From Crocinitomicaceae bacterium (GTDB lineage: Bacteria; Bacteroidota; Bacteroidia; Flavobacteriales_G; Salibacteraceae): a DNA stretch of 8,631 nt. Position numbers and translations under genes: made by a program. Position 1 is the first letter of the stretch, and each line of letters opens with the position of its first letter. Shown piece by piece: positions 1-6,225 of this stretch. The notes under the pieces were generated by a model. It was not told where the DNA came from. It did not search any database and saw only the letters and a program-made list of their open reading frames with translations. The DNA lies in assembly GCA_018623405.1 (NCBI GenBank), contig JAAZVO010000100.1, positions 1 to 8,631 of the forward strand, given 5' to 3'.

Positions 1-457
1 CATCTACTGTTGCATCTACAATTTGAAGTAAATAGACCCCCGCAGTAGCAATAATTGATAACTCTAGCCAAGTTCTTGTTAATTCAAGGTTTTCTAAAAC
101 CTGCCCATCAGAAAAGTTTGAATATAAAAAATCATTGGTGTTGGGGTCATCATCAATTCTAGCTTTATAGGAGGTAAGAAACTCATTGTAAAAGCTACGG
201 TTTCTAACAATGAAATAAACCGAGGTACCTAAGCCTCCATAGACCAAAGGTAATTTCCAATACTTTTTATTGTAGATATGACCCAAACCGGGAAGGGCAG
301 CGGCATAAATTGCAGCCTTTTTTGCTGAATGAGGTTCTTCTTCTATTGCTATGGTAGTTTCAATAATATTTGAATCGGCAGCTATTACAGTTTGCCCAAT
401 AGTATAGGTAGGGTAGAGTACTACACTTAATAAGAAAAAAAACAACTTTAACTTCAT
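1..457 (-). CDS. DUF5683 domain membrane protein, C-terminus cut by window edge
   Basis: The first 152 codons are present; the gene runs off the left edge. Residues 1-21 form a signal peptide (MKLK, then a hydrophobic core) with likely cleavage before Gln22, a common Bacteroidota pattern. The diagnostic block is LPGLGHIYNKKYWKLP at residues 55-70, followed by a hydrophobic stretch (about 70-84). A second hydrophobic segment (about 132-148) leads into YLLQIVDATVD, which matches the end of the DUF5683 domain, so only a short tail should be missing. The ATG shares one base with the parB stop (TAATG), which implies translational coupling to parB. From memory of the family, parA-parB-DUF5683 is a recurrent order in Bacteroidota, often followed by dapB and lepB. 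The biochemical function is unknown; a membrane or envelope role is inferred only from the signal peptide and hydrophobic segments. Confidence 0.85.
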   Translation of the reverse strand, partial: MKLKLFFFLLSVVLYPTYTIGQTVIAADSNIIETTIAIEEEPHSAKKAAIYAAALPGLGHIYNKKYWKLPLVYGGLGTSVYFIVRNRSFYNEFLTSYKARIDDDPNTNDFLYSNFSDGQVLENLELTRTWLELSIIATAGVYLLQIVDATVD

Positions 458-1344
458 TATTGGTTTTCCAAAAGCGACAATACACGGTTTAAATCTTCAT
501 CATTTTTGAAATTTATGATGAGTTTACCAGTACCTGTTCTACTGCGTTTTAGCTCAACTTTGTTTGATAAACGATCTGCAATAAAATTTCGTCTATGTTC
601 AAGATCTGAAGTAAGGTAGTTTTTAGTGGCAGGCTTGGGCTTTTGTGGTGTTATTCCTTTTACCAAGGCTTCTACTTGCCTAACAGATAATTGCTCGTTT
701 ACAATTTTTTCAAATAGCTTTAGTTGCTCGTTTTCATCTTCAATAGCTACCAAAGCTCGGGCATGCCCCATTGAGATTAAGTTTTTTCTAATTCCCAACT
801 GAATTTCAGCAGGAAGCTTTAAAAGTCTTAAATAGTTAGTAACTGTTGAGCGTTTTTTGGATACTTTCTCGCTGAGGTTTTCTTGTGTTAGGTCACACTC
901 TTCAATTAAGCGCTTAAAACTTATTGCAATTTCAATGGCATCTAAATTTTCGCGTTGAATGTTTTCTACCAATGCCATTTCTAGCATTGTTTGGTCATCT
1001 GCCACTCTAACATATGCAGGAATTCTTTCTAAGCCTGCAATTTGAGATGCTCTAAACCTTCTCTCACCACTTATTAGTTGAAACTTATCATTACCCATTT
1101 TTCTAAGGGTAACAGGCTGAATTATGCCATATGTTTTAATTGATTCTGAAAGCTCGATTAAAGCTTCTTCTTCAAATAAACTTCTTGGTTGAAATGGATT
1201 AGCTTCTATTTGAGAAACTGCTACTTCGGAAATACTTCCCAAAGTTTTATCACTTTCATTAGAAAGTCTGGTGGTAATATCTGTGTTTGCGTTTTCTAAT
1301 AATGCACTTAATCCTCTTCCTAGCGCTCTTTTTTTATTGACCAT
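457..1344 (-). CDS. parB: Chromosome-partitioning protein ParB (Spo0J family)
   Basis: This is the DNA-binding, CTP-dependent clamp protein of the chromosome segregation system. It loads at parS sites, spreads along DNA and stimulates the ParA ATPase. The 295 residues are normal length. The N-terminal KRALGRGLSALL (5-16) is the usual ParA-contacting segment. The N-domain (about 38-130) carries the nucleotide-binding motifs GIIQP (73-77), GERRFRA (93-99) and ENIQREN (127-133). A helix-turn-helix region lies at about 152-176, followed by SMGHARALV (191-199). After a Pro/Lys-rich linker (about 230-242) comes a C-terminal dimerisation domain (about 243-295). The start overlaps the end of parA by 11 bp and the stop shares a base with the downstream ATG, so it belongs to a three-gene coupled operon. 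All key motifs are intact. No canonical parS was seen in the window. Confidence 0.97.
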   Translation of the reverse strand: MVNKKRALGRGLSALLENANTDITTRLSNESDKTLGSISEVAVSQIEANPFQPRSLFEEEALIELSESIKTYGIIQPVTLRKMGNDKFQLISGERRFRASQIAGLERIPAYVRVADDQTMLEMALVENIQRENLDAIEIAISFKRLIEECDLTQENLSEKVSKKRSTVTNYLRLLKLPAEIQLGIRKNLISMGHARALVAIEDENEQLKLFEKIVNEQLSVRQVEALVKGITPQKPKPATKNYLTSDLEHRRNFIADRLSNKVELKRSRTGTGKLIINFKNDEDLNRVLSLLENQ

Positions 1345-2149
1345 CGGGGATATCTATGTATTTATCTTCTTCGCGAATTTTTGTAAGGTTATTCTTCTGA
1401 AGAATTTCTCTCGCAAAGTTAAGATAATTTACAGCCCCCTTGCTGCTAGCATCGTGCATTATGATTGTTTCTCCGTGTGATGGAGCCTCACCTAATTTCG
1501 TATTTCTAAAGATAATGGTGTCAAACACCAAATTTTGAAAATGCATTTTTACTTCTTCAACAACTTGATTGGCTAAGCGTAACCTTTGATCGTACATGGT
1601 TAATAGCATTCCTTCTATTTCAAGTTGTTGATTAAGTAATGATTGAACTATTTTAACTGTGTTTAATAATTTACCCAAACCTTCTAGTGCAAAATATTCA
1701 CATTGCACAGGAATAATTACCGAATCGGCAGCTGTTAGGGCATTTACAGTTATTAATCCTAGTGAAGGTGAGCAATCAACAATAATAAAATCGTAGTTGT
1801 CTTTTACTTTGTTAATAACTGCCCTCATCATTTTTTCACGATTGGGCAAGTTTATCATTTCAATTTCAGCTCCAACTAGGTCAATATGACCTGGCAAAAC
1901 ATCAAGGTTTGGCGTATCGGTATGTAAAATTACATCTTGAGGCTCAACATCACAAACCATACATTCGTACAAACTGGTTTTAATGTTTCGCGGTTCAAAC
2001 CCTACTCCAGAAGTTGCATTTGCTTGTGGGTCGGCATCAACAATAAGCACTTTTTTCTCTAAAACGCCTAGGCATCCTGCGAGATTAATTGCGGTGGTGG
2101 TTTTTCCTACCCCTCCTTTTTGATTTGCTACTGCGATTACTTTACCCAT
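1334..2149 (-). CDS. parA: Chromosome-partitioning ATPase ParA (Soj family)
   Basis: This is a MinD/ParA-type P-loop ATPase that works with ParB to move or organise replicated origins on the nucleoid. The 271 residues have no N-terminal DNA-binding extension, which fits the chromosomal (Soj-like) type rather than the large plasmid type. The deviant Walker A motif KGGVGKTT is at 11-18, with the signature lysine Lys11. The Walker A' segment VDADPQAN is at 37-44, Walker B (IIVDCSPS) is at about 122-129, and EAPSHG is at 221-226, as in Soj. It is the first gene of the parA-parB-DUF5683 operon and overlaps parB by 11 bp. The ATG at 2149 is preferred because MGKVIAVANQKGG is the normal N-terminus. 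No strong promoter match lies upstream; a partial -7 (TACTTTTA, minus strand, near 2231-2238) is the best seen. Confidence 0.97.
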   Translation of the reverse strand: MGKVIAVANQKGGVGKTTTAINLAGCLGVLEKKVLIVDADPQANATSGVGFEPRNIKTSLYECMVCDVEPQDVILHTDTPNLDVLPGHIDLVGAEIEMINLPNREKMMRAVINKVKDNYDFIIVDCSPSLGLITVNALTAADSVIIPVQCEYFALEGLGKLLNTVKIVQSLLNQQLEIEGMLLTMYDQRLRLANQVVEEVKMHFQNLVFDTIIFRNTKLGEAPSHGETIIMHDASSKGAVNYLNFAREILQKNNLTKIREEDKYIDIPDGQ

Positions 2150-2251
2150 ATTAATTTTAAATTATTATCAACTAACAGGCTACTTTGATGTTTATTTAGT
2201 GAAAATGCAGAACACCTGTAATTTGACGCTATAAAAGTAAGCCGACTAAGC

Positions 2252-2275
2252 GGGGTTTGTGTGTTTTTGAACCCC
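2252..2275. repeat. Short inverted repeat in the parA / flavin reductase spacer
   Basis: The arms GGGGTT (2252-2257) and AACCCC (2270-2275) are perfect complements around a 12-base, T/G-rich loop. The repeat lies between two divergent genes and just upstream of the candidate promoter of the flavin reductase. It has no T-tract of terminator type in the right place, and the stem is only six pairs. It could be a small operator or chance. Confidence 0.3.
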
Positions 2276-2284
2276 CTATTTTTA
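2256..2284 (+). promoter_or_regulatory. Weak candidate promoter of the flavin reductase gene
   Basis: TTTG at 2256-2259 is followed after 17 bases by TATTTTTA (2277-2284), which differs from the Bacteroidota -7 consensus TAnnTTTG only at the last base. The predicted transcription start is near 2291, about 15 bases before the chosen ATG at 2306. The last-base mismatch and short spacing make this weak. A start near 2291 would exclude the in-frame ATG at 2261, consistent with the start chosen from the protein. Confidence 0.25.
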
Positions 2285-2305
2285 AACAAAAATCTGTTAA
2301 TTGGA

Positions 2306-2827
2306 ATGATTACTGTTATTTGTGGAACAAACCGACCAAGCAACTCAACCCGAATATTTGCCGAGTATATTCATAAGGTATTGATTGATAAACAACAAGA
2401 TGCCCAATACTTAACCTTAGAGAAACTTCCCGAAGATTTTGTATTTAACAACAGTGTTTTTGGTGTTGAAAATTTATTGTTAGATGAGCTAGTGAACCAG
2501 TATATTTCTAATGCTGATAAATTTATTATCATCTCACCTGAATACAATGGTGGGTTTCCTGGAGTGCTTAAAGCATTTATAGACTCATTTTTTCCGAAAG
2601 AAATTCAAAAGAAAAAGGCAGCATTAGTTGGTATTGCATCCGGCAGGGCAGGTAATTTAAGAGGAATGGACCAACTCACTAATGTGTTACATTATTTAAA
2701 AGTTAATGTAATGCCTAATAAACTTCCTATTTCTAGAATTGGTGGCTTAATGGATGGTGACCTAATTATTGATGATGAAACCAAAAATCTCATCAATAAT
2801 TTGGTAGACGAGTTTATTGAGTTTTAA
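2306..2827 (+). CDS. NAD(P)H-dependent FMN reductase family protein
   Basis: This is a 173-residue flavodoxin-fold flavoprotein of the NADPH-dependent FMN reductase family (SsuE/ArsH/azoreductase-like), presumably a cytosolic FMN or quinone/azo-type reductase. GTNRPSNS at residues 7-14 is the phosphate-binding loop for FMN, and SPEYNGGFP (77-85) is the second family signature, contacting the isoalloxazine ring. SGRAGNLRG (112-120) is the third flavin-side loop. An in-frame ATG 45 bases upstream (2261) would add residues with no counterpart in the family. Starting at 2306 gives MITVICGTNRP, where the first beta-strand runs straight into the loop as expected. It is divergent from parA and convergent with the PUR-domain gene, so it is probably transcribed alone. 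The physiological substrate cannot be told from sequence or neighbours, and no sulfonate or arsenic genes are nearby. Confidence 0.88.
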   Translation: MITVICGTNRPSNSTRIFAEYIHKVLIDKQQDAQYLTLEKLPEDFVFNNSVFGVENLLLDELVNQYISNADKFIIISPEYNGGFPGVLKAFIDSFFPKEIQKKKAALVGIASGRAGNLRGMDQLTNVLHYLKVNVMPNKLPISRIGGLMDGDLIIDDETKNLINNLVDEFIEF

Positions 2828-2830
2828 ACC

Positions 2831-3196
2831 CTACTCTTCTTGTTTGGGAGTTTCATCTCTTTCTAAATCCTCAAAAGAAACATCTGTAAATTGATTCTCA
2901 ACAGTGTTGGTGAGCTCATCACTTCTTTCTTTGTTGAGTTCAAATACCTTCATGAATGATTCTTTTAAGGCATCGCCAAATTTTTCGAAATCTTCTTTGT
3001 AAATAAAGATTTTACGCTTTTTGTAGGTGTAAGAGCCATCATCGTTGTAAATGCGTTTGCTCTCGGTAATGGTTAAATAAAAATCTTCTTTTCTGGTAGA
3101 TCTTACATCAAAAAAGTAAGTTCTTTTTCCTGCTCTAACAGCGTTAGAATAGAGGTCTCGGTTCTCGGTTCCGTCATTTTGCGCTTTGTCTTCCAT
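2831..3196 (-). CDS. PUR-domain (DUF3276) nucleic-acid-binding protein
   Basis: This 121-residue acidic-tailed protein contains one PUR repeat, the fold of eukaryotic Pur-alpha and of the Borrelia nucleic-acid-binding protein BpuR, which binds single-stranded DNA and RNA as a dimer. The domain spans about residues 15-86. Its recognisable segments are AGKRTYFFDVRSTRKEDFYLT (positions 22-42), ITESKR (43-48) and KRKIFIYKEDFEKF (60-73); the aromatic and basic residues there are the family's nucleic-acid contacts. The last 30 residues are rich in Glu and Asp and probably disordered. The start at 3196 follows a purine-rich AAAGAAG stretch, and a candidate promoter lies just upstream. It is cytoplasmic, with no signal peptide. 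The family is widespread in Bacteroidota as DUF3276. A regulatory or RNA-binding role is inferred from the fold; the target is unknown. Confidence 0.88.
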   Translation of the reverse strand: MEDKAQNDGTENRDLYSNAVRAGKRTYFFDVRSTRKEDFYLTITESKRIYNDDGSYTYKKRKIFIYKEDFEKFGDALKESFMKVFELNKERSDELTNTVENQFTDVSFEDLERDETPKQEE

Positions 3197-3241
3197 CTTC
3201 TTTCAGTTTCAATAAAAAGTCTGTGCGTCTTTCAGCATTAA

Positions 3242-3273
3242 CAAATCTATTGAAAAAATCAAATACCAGTCAA
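3242..3273 (-). promoter_or_regulatory. Candidate promoter of the PUR-domain gene
   Basis: On the minus strand, TTG (3273-3271) is followed after 21 bases by TAGATTTG (3249-3242), a full match to the Bacteroidota -7 consensus TAnnTTTG. The predicted start is near 3235, giving a leader of about 39 nt before the ATG at 3196. It sits immediately after the stop codon of the ABC exporter gene, so the PUR gene could be expressed independently of read-through. No terminator hairpin is visible in the 78-bp gap. Such motifs occur by chance in AT-rich DNA. Confidence 0.45.
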
Positions 3274-3274
3274 G

Positions 3275-5089
3275 TTAAGAAATTGCTTTCTCTTCTTCAA
3301 GTAATTGTTTCTGATAAAGATTAAAGTATAACCCTTCTTTGGTAATTAGTTCTTCGTGACTGCCTTGTTCAGCAACTTTTCCATCCTCAAGAAAAACAAT
3401 TTTATCGCAATGTTTTACAGATGAAACTCTGTGACTAATAATTATTGTTGTTTTATTAGTCATTATTCCTTTTAGGTTTTCAATAATCTTGTCTTCGGTT
3501 TCAGTATCTACTGCAGATAATGAATCATCAAAAATTAAGATGCTAGGGGACCTTAAAATTGCTCTTGCCATTGCTACACGTTGCTTTTGACCTCCCGATA
3601 AAGTTATTCCTCTTTCACCAACCTTAGTTTCAAAACCATCAGGAAAATCTATGATGTTTTGATATACTTCAGCCTTTTTTGCAGCATATTCATAGTTTGC
3701 AGTGGCAGGGTTTTCTGCACCGAAAGCAATATTATTTTTTATACTGTCTGAGAAAAGGAAATCTTCTTGTGGTACATAGCCAATTGCTTGCCTGTATTTT
3801 GAAAGGTTTATTGAGTCAATAGGTTTTCCATCAACTAAAATTTGACCTTCTGTGGTATCATATAATCTACAAATTAAGTTAGCGATAGTAGATTTCCCTG
3901 AACCTGTTTTACCTAAGATAGCTAAAGATTCCCCCTGTTTTATATTTAGGTTGAAGTTTTTTAAAGCCTCTATTCCTGAATCCGGATAAGTAAAACCTAC
4001 GTTTTTAAAAATAATGTTCCCTTTAACCTCTAAAGGTTCATTTGTAGGGTTACTAATTTCAGGTTTTGTGTTTAAGAATTCATTTAATCTTTCTTGAGAA
4101 GCAGCTGCTCTTTGAGTTAATGATGTAACCCAACCAAGAGCGGCAACAGGCCAAGTAAGCATGTTTACATAAATCACAAACTCTGCTATGTTTCCGGTTG
4201 AAACTTCTCCTGCAATGGAAAGTTTACCGCCGATAAATATTGTTAGAATGGTGCTTAACCCTATAAGAAGCATCATTAAAGGCATAAATACCGCATTTAC
4301 CTTAACTAACCCTAATGATTTTGATCGGTAGGTAAAACATTCATCTTCAAATTTCTTTGAGCGCTCTTCAGATTGAGCATAAGCTTTAATTACTCTTATT
4401 CCACTAAAAGCCTCTTGCACAAAAGTTGAAAGTACAGATAGTTGCCTTTGCACCTGTTCACTTTTTTGATTTATGATGTTGCTTACGTAATAAATGCTAA
4501 TTGATAAGATTGGTAGCGGAACTAAAACATAAAACGTGAGCTTTGGGTTAATTGATACCATGGTATAAATCACCAATACGAAAAGCACTAGCATGTTAAT
4601 GGAGTACATAACAGCAGGACCTAAATACATTCTTACTTTACTTACATCTTCAGAAATCCTATTCATTAAATCTCCTGTATTGTTGCGCTTGTAAAATGCC
4701 AAGCTCAAATTTTGATAATGATTAAAGATTTCGTTTTTCAGGTCAAATTCTATGTACCTAGACATCATAATGATGGTTTGTCTCGTGAAAAACAAGAAAA
4801 CACCTTTAATTATTGAAACCACTAGATAAAGTACACCAAGAAAAATAAAAATATTGGCAAGGCTTAAGTTAAGGTCAAAGGCATAAAGGCTATGCTCAAA
4901 TAGGGTGTATTGATAGGTTTCTTGTTGTTGATTGCTTTTTAATACTTTTTCAGCAAAATCAATAGACTCCCTAACCACCTTTGGTGCAACTACTCCAAAC
5001 CAATTAGACAATATGATGAATAAAGTACCTAGTACAAGGCGCCATTTATATTTCCAAAAATATTTGTTGAGGTATTTTAATGATTTCAT
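3275..5089 (-). CDS. ABC exporter half-transporter (MsbA/LmrA-type, fused TMD-NBD)
   Basis: This is an inner-membrane type IV ABC exporter of 604 residues, the usual length for a half-transporter that must dimerise. The transmembrane domain spans about 1-325, with helices near 18-36, 78-102, 156-180, 184-205, 264-288 and 298-320. The nucleotide-binding domain (about 355-590) has the A-loop Tyr368, Walker A GKTGSGKST (393-401), Q-loop Gln441, signature LSGGQ (497-501), Walker B SILIFD (516-521), D-loop SAVD (525-528) and H-loop His553. The residue after the Walker B aspartate, normally the catalytic Glu, is Asp522 (FDDS). That change is typical of the degenerate site of heterodimeric exporters, yet no partner subunit lies in the window. 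The substrate could be a drug, lipid or peptide and cannot be assigned. It is divergent from nusB. Confidence 0.93.
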   Translation of the reverse strand: MKSLKYLNKYFWKYKWRLVLGTLFIILSNWFGVVAPKVVRESIDFAEKVLKSNQQQETYQYTLFEHSLYAFDLNLSLANIFIFLGVLYLVVSIIKGVFLFFTRQTIIMMSRYIEFDLKNEIFNHYQNLSLAFYKRNNTGDLMNRISEDVSKVRMYLGPAVMYSINMLVLFVLVIYTMVSINPKLTFYVLVPLPILSISIYYVSNIINQKSEQVQRQLSVLSTFVQEAFSGIRVIKAYAQSEERSKKFEDECFTYRSKSLGLVKVNAVFMPLMMLLIGLSTILTIFIGGKLSIAGEVSTGNIAEFVIYVNMLTWPVAALGWVTSLTQRAAASQERLNEFLNTKPEISNPTNEPLEVKGNIIFKNVGFTYPDSGIEALKNFNLNIKQGESLAILGKTGSGKSTIANLICRLYDTTEGQILVDGKPIDSINLSKYRQAIGYVPQEDFLFSDSIKNNIAFGAENPATANYEYAAKKAEVYQNIIDFPDGFETKVGERGITLSGGQKQRVAMARAILRSPSILIFDDSLSAVDTETEDKIIENLKGIMTNKTTIIISHRVSSVKHCDKIVFLEDGKVAEQGSHEELITKEGLYFNLYQKQLLEEEKAIS

Positions 5090-5101
5090 TATTTGAAATA
5101 A
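5089..5101. repeat. 13-bp A/T palindrome at the ABC exporter start
   Basis: TTATTT-G-AAATAA is a perfect odd-centred palindrome that touches the ATG of the exporter (5087-5089, minus strand). In the mRNA it would be a weak A-U stem just before the start codon. It could be chance in AT-rich sequence. Confidence 0.25.
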
Positions 5102-5106
5102 ACGCC

Positions 5107-5136
5107 TTGGTTGGTTTTAATATTCATCTATTTTTG
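5107..5136 (+). promoter_or_regulatory. Candidate promoter of the nusB operon
   Basis: TTG (5107-5109) and TATTTTTG (5129-5136) are separated by 19 bases, a good match in motif and spacing to the Bacteroidota primary-sigma promoter. The predicted start is near 5143, leaving a leader of about 128 nt before the nusB ATG at 5271. No other full -7 match is seen on this strand of the spacer. The box overlaps the palindrome at 5132-5145. The assignment rests on consensus alone. Confidence 0.45.
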
Positions 5137-5145
5137 GCGCCAAAA
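5132..5145. promoter_or_regulatory. Perfect 14-bp palindrome, possible operator
   Basis: TTTTGGCGCCAAAA is a perfect two-fold symmetric site. It is the only strongly G/C-centred symmetric sequence noticed in the 181-bp divergent spacer. It overlaps the TTTTG of the candidate nusB -7 box and the predicted start site, where a bound dimeric protein would block initiation. It also lies inside the predicted exporter leader. No T-run of terminator type follows on the plus strand. A loop-less palindrome makes a poor RNA hairpin, so a DNA site is more likely if it is functional. Confidence 0.35.
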
Positions 5146-5224
5146 TCAGGCGTTCTTTATGCGGAAAGTTTTTTTCTATTTATTCAACAAACCTAATTCT
5201 TTACAAAAGGTTTTTATTCGCCTG

Positions 5225-5259
5225 CAAAGTTACCATTCATTCATTCCTCTAATTTCCAA
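5225..5259 (-). promoter_or_regulatory. Candidate promoter of the ABC exporter gene
   Basis: On the minus strand, TAACTTTG (5232-5225) followed by C is the classic Bacteroidota -7 form. The nearest TTG upstream (5259-5257) is 24 bases away, slightly longer than usual. The spacer contains three tandem copies of a 4-base unit (CATT on the plus strand, 5234-5245). The predicted start is near 5218, giving a leader of about 129 nt to the ATG at 5089. The -7 match is convincing but the -33 is not. Confidence 0.45.
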
Positions 5260-5270
5260 TTTCTAAATAA

Positions 5271-6221
5271 ATGCTAAACAGAAGGTTTTTAAGAATAAAG
5301 GTTTTCCAAGCTTTGTACGCTTACTTCGCTAATCCGGGAGTAGATATTGCCATTGTAGAAAAAAATATGATGCAATCTTTAAGAAAGGTGTTCGATCTTT
5401 ATTTATACAGATTTGCTATTCTTTTAGATATTTTACATGCTGCAGAATTAAATATTGAACAAAACAAAGAAAAGAGGCTACCAACAGAAGAGGACCTAAA
5501 TCCTAATTTAAGATTTGTTGAAAATAAGGTGCTAACCACCTTGAGAGACAATATCGAGTTAAAGGAGATGTTGGAAAAGAAAAAAATTAATTGGCAAAAT
5601 CATTTCGACGATATAAAGAAAACTTGGCGTAAGATTAAAAACTCCGATATGTATATAAATTACATGGAGCATCCTCAAAACGATTTTAAAGCAGACAAAA
5701 AATTTGTGATTTCGCTACACGAAAAGTTTATTCAAGACGAGCCTGTTTTTGAACACCTTTTGCATGAACAAAGTATTTATTGGTATACCGATATGGAAGT
5801 TGTAGATATGAATATCTCTAAAACCATAAATGCAATAGAAGAAAATACTTCGCCAATAAAAGAAGTTTTGTTTCCATTGCTTAAAGATGAAGAAGATGAT
5901 ACCAAATTCATAAAAGAGTTACTTAAAAAGACCATTCTTTTTGAAAATGAATACAGCGATATTATTGCAAAAAAAACCAATAATTGGGAGTTAGATAGAA
6001 TTGCTGTAATTGATATTATTTTAATGAAAATGGGAATGTGCGAATTAGAGCACTTTTCTAGTATTCCGGTAAAGGTTACTTTGAACGAGTACATTGAATT
6101 AGCCAAAAACTTCTCCACTTACAAAAGCAAAAACTTTATTAATGGTATTTTAGATAGAGTTGTGCAAGAATGGAAAAGAGAGAACAGAATTAGAAAGCTA
6201 GGAAGAGGGTTAAAAGAATAA
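5271..6221 (+). CDS. nusB: Transcription antitermination factor NusB, long Bacteroidota form
   Basis: NusB binds boxA RNA together with S10 (NusE) in antitermination complexes, chiefly on rRNA operons. The classical NusB domain lies at the C-terminus (about residues 210-302). It includes NWELDRIAVIDIILMKMGMCE (238-258) and LNEYIELAKNFSTYKSKNFI (271-290), followed by NGILDRV; these correspond to the conserved helices and the K-S-x-x-F-I/V-N-G-x-L-D signature. The protein has 316 residues against roughly 140 in E. coli. The N-terminus MLNRRFLRIKVFQALYAYF still resembles a NusB first helix, and residues about 25-205 are a helical, charged insertion/extension seen in Bacteroidota homologues. The basic C-tail (about 301-314: KRENRIRKLGRG) may touch RNA. 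It heads the plus-strand operon, with the next ATG four bases after its stop. Confidence 0.9.
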   Translation: MLNRRFLRIKVFQALYAYFANPGVDIAIVEKNMMQSLRKVFDLYLYRFAILLDILHAAELNIEQNKEKRLPTEEDLNPNLRFVENKVLTTLRDNIELKEMLEKKKINWQNHFDDIKKTWRKIKNSDMYINYMEHPQNDFKADKKFVISLHEKFIQDEPVFEHLLHEQSIYWYTDMEVVDMNISKTINAIEENTSPIKEVLFPLLKDEEDDTKFIKELLKKTILFENEYSDIIAKKTNNWELDRIAVIDIILMKMGMCELEHFSSIPVKVTLNEYIELAKNFSTYKSKNFINGILDRVVQEWKRENRIRKLGRGLKE

Positions 6222-6225
6222 AATC

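Noticed and set aside
1271..1480. Open frame on the plus strand across the parA-parB junction
   Set aside because: It is antisense to two well-supported genes, has no family resemblance and no start context. It is a shadow of the coding strand.
2319..2331. TTTGT-GGA-ACAAA inverted repeat considered as a diverged parS
   Set aside because: It lies in the codons of the flavin reductase FMN loop, lacks the central CACGTG-like core of parS, and is too short.
2137..2343. Minus-strand open frame upstream of parA
   Set aside because: It overlaps the starts of parA and of the flavin reductase, has no recognisable domain, and its C-terminal part simply reads the intergenic spacer.
3197..3274. Possible terminator between the ABC exporter and the PUR-domain gene
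   Set aside because: No stem followed by a T-run is visible on the minus strand; only A/T-rich tracts and a promoter-like box are present.
5777..6118. Minus-strand open frame inside nusB
   Set aside because: It lies entirely antisense to the conserved NusB domain, and its composition mirrors the complement of that coding sequence.
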